Source of the DNA: Syntrophaceae bacterium
GTDB lineage: Bacteria > Desulfobacterota > Syntrophia > Syntrophales > PHBD01
DNA length: 64,000 bases
Direction: 5' to 3'
NCBI GenBank assembly: GCA_013177825.1
Contig: JABLXX010000009.1
Span: 1 to 64,000 of the forward strand
The notes beneath the pieces are model-generated. The model made no database searches and was not told the origin of the DNA. It was given only the letters and a program-made list of their open reading frames with translations. The position numbers were made by a program, and so were the translations under genes. Of this stretch, positions 57,766-64,000 are shown piece by piece (the first letter of the stretch is position 1; each line of letters starts with the position of its first letter).

Positions 57766-58966
57766 GGTGCAGATCATGACTGGCAATTCGGCAGCGGCGG
57801 CAGCCGTCATGCTTTGCGACGTCCAGGTGGTGGCGGCCTACCCGATCACCCCCCAGTCGCAGCTGGCGGAGATGATGTCGCAGTACATCGAAAGCGGGGA
57901 GTTGAAAGCCGAATACGTCCGGGTCGAAGGAGAGCACACCGCCCTGACCGTCTGCATTTCCGCCTCCACCGTCGGCGCCCGGGTCTTCACCGCCACCAGC
58001 GCCAACGGACTTCTCTATATGCACGAGCAGCTCCACTGGGCGGCGGGGGCCCGCCTCCCGATCGTCATGTGCTGCGTCAACCGGGGTGTCGGCGCACCCT
58101 GGACCATCTTCAACGACCAGCAGGATTCCCTTGCCCAGCGCGATACGGGATGGATCCAGCTCTACTGCCGGAACAACCAGGAAATCCACGACACGATCCT
58201 GCAGGCCTACCGGATCGCGGAATCGGTCTATGTCCCGGTCATGGTTTGCTACGACGGCTTTGTCCTTTCACACACCATGATGCCCGTGGATATCCCGGAG
58301 CAGGAAGGCGTGCGGGAGTACCTGCCGCCATACAAGCCCCACACGATCCTCACCCCCGACGACCCCCGCTGTCTCAATCCCGTGCTTTTCCCGAACCGCC
58401 GGGCCGACAGCGAAGGAGTCCTGCGGGACGGTTACATGGAGATGCGCTACAAGCTTGAAGCCGCCCTGGAAAAAGCACTGGGCGCCATCACCGAGGCGAG
58501 TGACACCTTCGCAAAGCGTTTCGGGCGCGATCATGGCGGCCTGGTCTGGGGCTATCGGACGGAGGACGCTGAACTCCATCTCGTCGCCATGGGTTCCCTC
58601 GCCAGCGAGGCCACTCTGGCCGCCGACGCACTCCGCGCCCGGGGCATCCGGGCCGGCGTTACGGGAATCCGGGCATTCCGACCGTTCCCGAAGGCGGCCG
58701 TCAGAAAAGCCCTGCAAGGAGCAAAGGCCGCTGTCGTCTTCGAAAAAAGCATCAGTTACGGGAACGAGGGCGCGCTGTGCACGGAAATCAAGGGCGCCCT
58801 GTTCGGAACGGGAATCGAGCCGGCCGTTTACAACTACATCGCCGGCCTGGGGGGGCGGGACGTAAAGGCCCGCGAACTGGAGGCCGCAGCCGGAGAGTCG
58901 TGGGATGACCTGTCAGCGGGTCGGCGGGAAAAGAACACAACCTGGCTCAACTGCGTTACGGAGTGA
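57758..58966 (+). CDS. 2-oxoacid:ferredoxin oxidoreductase, alpha subunit
   Basis: The 402-aa alpha subunit shows the domain I/II pattern: TGNSAAAAAVMLCDVQVVAAYPITPQ, YVRVEGEHTAL, GARVFTATSANGLLYMHEQLHW, and the conserved RNNQEIHDTILQAYRIAE. It holds part of the TPP/substrate site with the beta subunit. It starts inside the delta gene and ends 4 bp before beta. Substrate specificity (pyruvate versus branched-chain 2-oxoacids) cannot be fixed by eye. Confidence 0.92.
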   Translation: MSKVQIMTGNSAAAAAVMLCDVQVVAAYPITPQSQLAEMMSQYIESGELKAEYVRVEGEHTALTVCISASTVGARVFTATSANGLLYMHEQLHWAAGARLPIVMCCVNRGVGAPWTIFNDQQDSLAQRDTGWIQLYCRNNQEIHDTILQAYRIAESVYVPVMVCYDGFVLSHTMMPVDIPEQEGVREYLPPYKPHTILTPDDPRCLNPVLFPNRRADSEGVLRDGYMEMRYKLEAALEKALGAITEASDTFAKRFGRDHGGLVWGYRTEDAELHLVAMGSLASEATLAADALRARGIRAGVTGIRAFRPFPKAAVRKALQGAKAAVVFEKSISYGNEGALCTEIKGALFGTGIEPAVYNYIAGLGGRDVKARELEAAAGESWDDLSAGRREKNTTWLNCVTE

Positions 58967-58970
58967 GACG

Positions 58971-59870
58971 ATGCCGGAAAATCTCTTCAAAATCAACAGC
59001 AAGGAATACATCCTCCCGGGGAGCCGGGCCTGTCAGGGCTGCGGGTTGTCTCTCTTCTATCGATATGCCTTGAAGGCGCTCCGTGAGAACACGATCGTCA
59101 CGCTTCCGGCATGCTGTCTGTGCGTCCTCCAGGGTCTCTATCCGAGCACGCCGGTCATGGTGCCCGCCCTGAACAACTCTTTCGCGAGCACGGCGGCATC
59201 GGCATCCGGTCTGGTTGCAGGTCTCCGGGCGCTCAATAAGGCGGATACCACCGTCGTGGCCATCGCCGGAGACGGAGCGACCTTCGACATGGGAATCCAG
59301 GCCCTGAGCGGAGCGGCCGAGCGGGGAACGGATTTTATCTACGTCTGCTATGACAATGAAGGGTACATGAACACGGGTACCCAGCGCTCCAGTGCCACGC
59401 CCATGGGCGCCCTGACGACGACGACGCCGATCCTCACGAAACAGCAGCCGAAAAAGGACTTTCTGAAGATCATGGAGGCCCACAACATTGCCTATATCGC
59501 CACGGCCTCTCCTTCCTATCCCCTCGATCTTTATGACAAGTTCGTCAAAGCCAAGAAAATCCGGGGGACGCGGTACATCCATATCCATGTTCCCTGCCCT
59601 CCCGGCTGGGTGTATCCGCCCAAAGACACTGTGAAAATGGGTCGGCTGGCCGTGGAAACGGGGTTGTTCCCACTGTTTGAAATCGAAAACGGGAAGTTCC
59701 GTTTCACCGGCCGCAGCAAGACCCAGGCGGAACGGGGAAACCGTCTTCCGGTGATCAATTACCTGGAAAAACAGGGAAGATTCCGGAAGATGGACGCCGA
59801 ACAGCTCAGCCAGTTTCAGTCCATGGTGGATGCCAAATGGGACGAGTATCTGCGGAAAACGGAAGGATAG
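58971..59870 (+). CDS. 2-oxoacid:ferredoxin oxidoreductase, beta (TPP) subunit
   Basis: The 299-aa beta subunit has CQGCGLSLFYRYALKAL with Cys ligands for the proximal cluster, the TPP motif GDGATFDMGIQALSGAAERG and CYDNEGYMNTGTQRSS, and ATPMGALTTTTP typical of the PorB/VorB group. The fourth Cys ligand region is CPPGWVYPP. It is the last gene of the operon and converges on waaA. Confidence 0.92.
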   Translation: MPENLFKINSKEYILPGSRACQGCGLSLFYRYALKALRENTIVTLPACCLCVLQGLYPSTPVMVPALNNSFASTAASASGLVAGLRALNKADTTVVAIAGDGATFDMGIQALSGAAERGTDFIYVCYDNEGYMNTGTQRSSATPMGALTTTTPILTKQQPKKDFLKIMEAHNIAYIATASPSYPLDLYDKFVKAKKIRGTRYIHIHVPCPPGWVYPPKDTVKMGRLAVETGLFPLFEIENGKFRFTGRSKTQAERGNRLPVINYLEKQGRFRKMDAEQLSQFQSMVDAKWDEYLRKTEG

Positions 59871-59928
59871 GAATCATGGCGCGGCCCTGAGCCGGTCCGC
59901 AAAGGGATCGCACCGGGAAACACGCATT

Positions 59929-61227
59929 TCATTTCTTTTCCAGCTGGATCCGGATCATGGCCGCATAGCGCTCTGCCGCGCCCATGTTGGCGATAACGGC
60001 ATCCCGGCCGCGGCCGCCCCGCCGGGCCATGTCCTCCGGATGAGCGAGAAGTCCGGAGATTCCCTTTAACAACTCGTCGCCGCTCCTCACGGTCACCCCC
60101 GCCCCCGTTTCCTCGAGGAGCTTCCTTTCTTCCAGGAAATCGTCCATGGAGGGACCATAAAAGACAACCTTGCCCCACGCGGCGGGCTCGAGAATATTCT
60201 GGCCTCCCTTCGGAACAAGGCTTCCGCCGCAGAATACAATAGTGGCCACACTGTAGAGCTTGAACAGCTCCCCGATGACGTCTACCAGCACAATCCGCTC
60301 GGCCTGCCTTGAACGGCCGGCCTGAATTTCCGAAAAGGTGATCACGTCTTCGAAGCCCGCCGCGCGTACCATCGAAAGCACCGCCTGAGCGCGCTCGATA
60401 TGCCTGGGCACGAGAATCAGCGTGAAATCGGGGTGATCCATGAGCAGACGACGATAGGTTTCCAGGACGACCGTCTCCTCTCCCTCGTGGGTGCTCCCCG
60501 CAACCAGCACCTTCTCCGACCCGTTTAAGTTTAACTTTCGCACGGTCTCGCGGTGAAGCACCGGCGAGGCGTTGGCGGCGAGTCCATCATACTTCGCATT
60601 TCCCAGGACGTGTACCCGCTCCTTCGGGAGTCCCAGTTCCACAAGCCGGCGGGCATCCGTAGCGGAAATCACGCCCACATCGGCAACCGCGTCCAGAAGG
60701 GGCTTCCAGAAAAAGCGGGACAGTCGATATCCCCGGAATGATCTCGGCGACAGGCGCCCGTTCACCATCAAGGTCCGGATCCCCCTCTCCCTGCAGATCC
60801 GCAGGAAATTCGGCCACAGTTCCGTTTCCACCATGATGTAAACATCCGGGCGGACCCCGTCGAGCATCTTCCGGACGACCCACGGAATATCGAGGGGATA
60901 GTAAAGAAACGCCGAGGCGTCTTTGACCATGCGCCGGGCCATGTCCTGGCCCGTTTCCGTGCCGGTGGAAAAAACCAGGCAGGCACCGGGATAATGTTCC
61001 CTTAGAGACGCCACAATAGGGGCGGCGGCGGTAACTTCCCCGACGGACACAGCATGGATCCAGATTCGGGGGCTTCCCTGCAGTTCTCCAAAGAATCGGG
61101 GTTCGACATAGCCGAACTTCCGCGTCAGGCTTTTCCGGTACTTCCCGGTCGTCCACATCTTGACGGCGTAGTATGGAATTGCAAATAGGCCGACAACGAA
61201 CATCAGCAGATTGTAGAGAAAAAACAT
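59929..61227 (-). CDS. waaA: 3-deoxy-D-manno-octulosonic acid (Kdo) transferase WaaA
   Basis: The protein (432 aa from ATG 61227) is a membrane-anchored GT30 glycosyltransferase: N-terminal hydrophobic helix (FFLYNLLMFVVGLFAIPYYA), IWIHAVSVGEVTAAAPIVASL, FSTGTETG, VETELWPNFLRICRERG, and the nucleotide-binding GSTHEGEE and FCGGSLVPKGGQNILEPAAWG. It adds Kdo to lipid A precursor. An upstream start (61317) would extend it by 30 aa. No lpx or other LPS genes are adjacent. Confidence 0.93.
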   Translation of the reverse strand: MFFLYNLLMFVVGLFAIPYYAVKMWTTGKYRKSLTRKFGYVEPRFFGELQGSPRIWIHAVSVGEVTAAAPIVASLREHYPGACLVFSTGTETGQDMARRMVKDASAFLYYPLDIPWVVRKMLDGVRPDVYIMVETELWPNFLRICRERGIRTLMVNGRLSPRSFRGYRLSRFFWKPLLDAVADVGVISATDARRLVELGLPKERVHVLGNAKYDGLAANASPVLHRETVRKLNLNGSEKVLVAGSTHEGEETVVLETYRRLLMDHPDFTLILVPRHIERAQAVLSMVRAAGFEDVITFSEIQAGRSRQAERIVLVDVIGELFKLYSVATIVFCGGSLVPKGGQNILEPAAWGKVVFYGPSMDDFLEERKLLEETGAGVTVRSGDELLKGISGLLAHPEDMARRGGRGRDAVIANMGAAERYAAMIRIQLEKK

Positions 61228-61460
61228 GAATGCCCCGTCACGAAAAGGATTCAGCCCCTCAAAGACCGGGGATGCGGCGAGGATCTTGGTTCTTTTCCCC
61301 ATGACTGTCAAGGCCAATCAGCCCTGCCGTTCAGACGATCCGATCAGCCGCGGGGGCCGGGCCAACGTTTCGGGAATGGGGACACATTTGAAATCCGCCC
61401 CCATTCCTGTACGACCCGAGCCAAACAGCCATCCGCATCGTGCATTAGAAAGACCTTGAA

Positions 61461-61489
61461 TTGACAGGGCTTCATCAATTGTGTATGGA
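61461..61489 (+). promoter_or_regulatory. Promoter of rpe
   Basis: TTGACA (61461-61466), 17-bp spacer, TATGGA (61484-61489), with the GTG start 30 bp downstream. The rest of the divergent gap shows nothing further. Confidence 0.6.
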
Positions 61490-61518
61490 ACGCACAGACA
61501 AAACCGGGAGGACACTTC

Positions 61519-62172
61519 GTGAAACTCATTGCCCCTTCCATCCTCTCCGCTGATTTCAGCCGCCTCGGAGAAGAAATTGCCGCCGTGGAGCGGGCCGGAG
61601 CGGACTGGATCCACATCGACGTAATGGACGGCCGCTTTGTTCCGAACATTACCATCGGGCCGGCCGTGGTCGGACACCTGAGGAAATGCACAAAGCTTCC
61701 CTTCGACGTCCATCTGATGATCGAGGAGCCGGAACGCTATGTCGATGCGTTTGCCGCAGCGGGCAGCGATTTCCTGACGATCCATATCGAGGCTTCGCGC
61801 CACCTGCACCGGACTGTGTCCCAGATCCGGGAAAAGGGAATCAGACCCGGAATTTCCATCAACCCGGCAACATCCCTGGCCCTGCTGGAAGAGATTCTCC
61901 CGGACGTGGACCTGCTCCTGGTCATGACGGTCAACCCCGGATTCGGCGGGCAGAAGTTCATCAAAAACGCCCTTTCCAAGATTAAAAAGGCGCGGGAGAT
62001 GATCGACCGTGTTGCTCCCGGGGTTATTCTGGAGGTGGACGGCGGAATCACGCCGGAGAACATCGGGCAGGTCTCCGCAGCCGGAGCCGGGGTCTTTGTG
62101 GCAGGGGCCGCTGTTTTCGGGGGGCCGGATTACGGAGAGAAGATCCGTCTTCTGAAAGAAGCCGCCGGCTGA
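61519..62172 (+). CDS. rpe: Ribulose-phosphate 3-epimerase
   Basis: The 217-aa TIM-barrel enzyme has IAPSILSADFSRLGEEI, IHIDVMDGRFVPNITIGP, FDVHLMIEEPERY, MTVNPGFGGQKFI and LEVDGGITPENI, a full set of catalytic Asp/His and phosphate-binding residues. It interconverts ribulose-5-phosphate and xylulose-5-phosphate. The start is GTG with GGGAGG 6 nt upstream. Confidence 0.97.
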   Translation: MKLIAPSILSADFSRLGEEIAAVERAGADWIHIDVMDGRFVPNITIGPAVVGHLRKCTKLPFDVHLMIEEPERYVDAFAAAGSDFLTIHIEASRHLHRTVSQIREKGIRPGISINPATSLALLEEILPDVDLLLVMTVNPGFGGQKFIKNALSKIKKAREMIDRVAPGVILEVDGGITPENIGQVSAAGAGVFVAGAAVFGGPDYGEKIRLLKEAAG

Positions 62173-62188
62173 ACATGCTTTCACAACC

Positions 62189-62218
62189 AAGCCCCCTCCC
62201 TGACGGGAGGGGGCTTTT
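62189..62218 (+). terminator. Rho-independent terminator after rpe
   Basis: AAGCCCCCTCCC (62189-62200), loop TGAC, GGGAGGGGGCTT (62205-62216) followed by TTCTTT. It ends the rpe transcript just before the convergent gene. Confidence 0.9.
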
Positions 62219-62229
62219 CTTTGTCGATC

Positions 62230-63267
62230 TCAGGCCACTTGCCGAGCCATCTTTTCCTGCACAGCCTTCGCTTCCGCGACCATGCGTTCGAAGAGTTCCG
62301 CCACGGTCGGCTCGTCGTGAATCAACCCCGTGTTCTGGCCGATGGGAAGAATGCCCTTCTCCACATCGCCGTCTTCCGTCGCCGCCTTGAAGAACCGGAA
62401 GGCGTTGGCCATGTAGGCCAGCTGCTTCGCATTGCCGTATCCGGAAGCCAGGACGCCGAGGAACAGCTTGAAAAAGGGAACCTTGATCTGCCGGGCGATG
62501 TCCTGGGAGCTGAAAAACGCCGATACCCAGTCCAGACCCTTCTTCGCCTGCTGGCGCGCCGCATCTGTGTCCAGAACACGGCAATAGATGCCGTCGATCC
62601 GCTTGGAGAAGACCGTGTCGTAGACGTCCTTCTCGATGGACAGCTTTTTGAAATTCGCATGGAGCGGGCTTTCCTTCGTATTCATCAATCGCGTGCCCAT
62701 GGCGATCCCCTCGGCTCCCAGTGCCAGGGCGGCGGCCAATCCTCTTCCGTCGGCAAACCCTCCGGCTGCGATGACGGGAATCTTCAGAACATCCGCCAGG
62801 CTCGGCACCAGGACCAGTGACGTGACTTCCTCCCCGTGGGCGGCCGCTTCGTTCCCCGTTGCGATCACACCGTCGGATCCATAGTCCTGCGCCCGCAGGG
62901 CGTGGCGTGCGTTGACCACCGTGGCGATCACCTTGCCGCCGTATTCATGGGCGCGCTTGACGATCCAGTCTCCCTTTCCAAGGGCAAAATTGATGACCGG
63001 GACTTTCTCCTCCAGAAGAATCTTGGCGTTTTCCATCGCCCCCGGAAACAGCAGGGATGCGTTCGCCCCGAAGGGTTTGTCCGTCAGTGTCCGGATCTCC
63101 CGGATGGCCTTCCGAGTCTCTTCCACCCCCAGCGCTCCGGTGGCCAGGATGCCAAGCCCTCCGGCGTTGGAAACGGCCGCCACCATCTTCGGCGTACTGA
63201 TCCAGCTCATGCCGGACAGCAGGATAGGATACTGAATTCCAAAAAGCTCCGTAATCTTCGTCTTCAC
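62230..63267 (-). CDS. NAD(P)H-flavin nitronate monooxygenase / enoyl-reductase-like protein
   Basis: The 345-aa FMN-binding TIM barrel matches the 2-nitropropane dioxygenase/FabK group: LFGIQYPILLSGMSWISTPK, VSNAGGLGILATG, PFGANASLLFPGA, VPVINFALGKGD, GGFADGRGLAAALALGAEGIAMGTRL. Members oxidise nitronates, reduce enoyl-ACP or have unknown roles. The divergent acyl-CoA dehydrogenase next to it favours fatty acid or related metabolism, but this is only context. Confidence 0.85.
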   Translation of the reverse strand: MKTKITELFGIQYPILLSGMSWISTPKMVAAVSNAGGLGILATGALGVEETRKAIREIRTLTDKPFGANASLLFPGAMENAKILLEEKVPVINFALGKGDWIVKRAHEYGGKVIATVVNARHALRAQDYGSDGVIATGNEAAAHGEEVTSLVLVPSLADVLKIPVIAAGGFADGRGLAAALALGAEGIAMGTRLMNTKESPLHANFKKLSIEKDVYDTVFSKRIDGIYCRVLDTDAARQQAKKGLDWVSAFFSSQDIARQIKVPFFKLFLGVLASGYGNAKQLAYMANAFRFFKAATEDGDVEKGILPIGQNTGLIHDEPTVAELFERMVAEAKAVQEKMARQVA

Positions 63268-63294
63268 AGCCTGACTCCTCGTGCATGAATCATT

Positions 63295-63317
63295 CCCCCT
63301 CCCCGGCGGGGAGGGGG
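63295..63317. other. GC-rich hairpin between two - strand genes
   Basis: CCCCCTCCCC (63295-63304), loop GGC, GGGGAGGGGG (63308-63317). No U-run follows on the - strand, so termination function is uncertain. The sequence echoes the rpe terminator arms at 62189-62216. Confidence 0.45.
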
Positions 63318-63355
63318 CTATTCGCCAAATGGAACAACCGCTTTGGCAACCGTTC

Positions 63356-64000
63356 CTATCTCGTCTGGAGATACCGACCGATGGTCATGATCTCCGCTTC
63401 CTTCGTCCCCTCGTACAGCTCCAGGATCTTCGCGTCCCGGTACCACTTCTGCACCGAGTACTCGTCGATGTACCCATATCCTCCGTGAAGCTCGACGCCT
63501 GCATTCGCACAGAACACCGCCGTCTGACCGCTGTAGAACTTCGCCATCGCCGCCAGCGTGTAGTCCGGAGTTCCCTGGTCGATCAGCCACGCCGATTTGT
63601 ACACCAATCCGCGCAGCGCCTCAATCTGAATCACCATCTCCGTCAGCTTCTTCTGCGTCAGCTGGTAGTTCCCGATCGGTGTCCCGAACGCCGTACGCTC
63701 CTTGACATATTTCACCGACGTCTCCAGGCACGCCTCCGATAAACCCAGACCCTGCGCCGAAACCATCACCCGCGTCGTATCGAAGAAGTGCATCAGCTGG
63801 ATGAACCCCTTCCCTTCCTTCCCGATCAGGTTCGCCTGCGGAACACGAACGTCCTCCAGTGCGATCTCCGCCGTGTCGCTCGCCCGGATCCCCAGCTTCC
63901 CCTTAATCTTGTTCCGCGTGATCCCCGGCGTCGTCATCGGAACCACGATCAGGCTGAAACTGTTGTGCTTCTTCTCGTCCGGGTTCGTGATGCATGCCGT
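63356..64000 (-). CDS. Acyl-CoA dehydrogenase, C-terminal part (truncated by window)
   Basis: The frame is open to the window edge, so the N-terminal half is missing. The visible part has the acyl-CoA dehydrogenase C-terminal helical domain: KGFIQLMHFFDTTRVMVSAQGLG, ERTAFGTPIGNYQLTQKKL, ELHGGYGYIDEYSVQKWYRDAKI and ELYEGTKEAEIM, in which Glu of YEGT is the likely catalytic base in this family. It performs FAD-dependent alpha,beta-dehydrogenation of acyl-CoA. The N-terminal section would be needed to choose a substrate class. Confidence 0.92.
   Translation of the reverse strand, partial: TACITNPDEKKHNSFSLIVVPMTTPGITRNKIKGKLGIRASDTAEIALEDVRVPQANLIGKEGKGFIQLMHFFDTTRVMVSAQGLGLSEACLETSVKYVKERTAFGTPIGNYQLTQKKLTEMVIQIEALRGLVYKSAWLIDQGTPDYTLAAMAKFYSGQTAVFCANAGVELHGGYGYIDEYSVQKWYRDAKILELYEGTKEAEIMTIGRYLQTR

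Noticed and set aside
1-64000. CRISPR arrays, rRNA genes, prophage or IS transposase
   Set aside because: No regularly spaced direct repeats, rRNA motifs, integrase, transposase or phage structural genes were seen in any frame.

Overview
The window (about 60% G+C) looks like chromosome from an anaerobic, Gram-negative Desulfobacterota-type bacterium, most like the syntrophic Syntrophales/Syntrophaceae. Evidence for a strict anaerobe is a tungsten-type aldehyde:ferredoxin oxidoreductase with its own polyferredoxin, a four-subunit 2-oxoacid:ferredoxin oxidoreductase, an NrdD-like protein, MenA, and acyl-CoA enzymes (3-hydroxyacyl-CoA dehydrogenase, CaiB-type CoA transferase, acyl-CoA dehydrogenase). 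WaaA, GmhA and an OmpH-like chaperone indicate an LPS-bearing outer membrane. The taxonomic placement is an inference from gene content.

Layout. 1-8.8 kb: a catabolic unit on the + strand: XRE-cupin regulator, 3-hydroxyacyl-CoA dehydrogenase, a complete Liv-type transporter (two permeases, two ATPases, one binding protein), a threonine-dehydrogenase-like SDR and a beta-keto acid cleavage enzyme. 8.9-15.6 kb (-): an aldehyde/alcohol module of SCP2-like protein, degenerate Fe-ADH paralogue, intact Fe-ADH, AOR and 4x[4Fe-4S] ferredoxin, followed by a FlgT/LPP20-like secreted protein. 16-24 kb: MenA, class III cyclase-domain protein, KynB-type cyclase, secreted C39-like protease with two small coiled-coil proteins, two methyltransferases, OmpH. 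24-28 kb (-): two-component system (NtrC type) plus CutA, with a 126-bp inverted-repeat element between kinase and regulator, and a candidate sigma-54-type small RNA upstream. 28-33.7 kb (-): RarA, a small Cys protein, TrpB2 behind a trp attenuator, a GpsA-like enzyme, a glycine-zipper lipoprotein. 34-41 kb: YwqK-like and double-USP genes, SurE, a binding-protein homologue, gmhA-grpE-dnaK. 41-45.8 kb: an NrdD homologue without its radical site, an HD phosphohydrolase, an SPFH/zinc-ribbon protein. 46-52 kb: a small membrane protein, TRAP permeases without a binding protein, and kup behind a c-di-AMP riboswitch, then a zinc-ribbon protein. 52-56 kb: AtoE, CoA transferase, ECF sigma factor. 56.6-64 kb: a 2-oxoacid:ferredoxin oxidoreductase operon behind a leucine-rich leader peptide and attenuator, WaaA, Rpe, a nitronate-monooxygenase-like enzyme and the 3' part of an acyl-CoA dehydrogenase.

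The most notable signals are regulatory RNAs and degenerate enzymes: a textbook trp attenuator (three consecutive Trp codons) in front of a stand-alone trpB2; a second attenuator whose leader has ten Leu in twelve residues, in front of the ferredoxin oxidoreductase operon; a ydaO-type riboswitch on kup; an in-frame loss of the glycyl-radical loop in NrdD; and an Fe-ADH paralogue that has lost two of four metal ligands beside an intact copy. Start codons were moved inward from the longest open frame wherever a Shine-Dalgarno sequence or a signal peptide argued for it.
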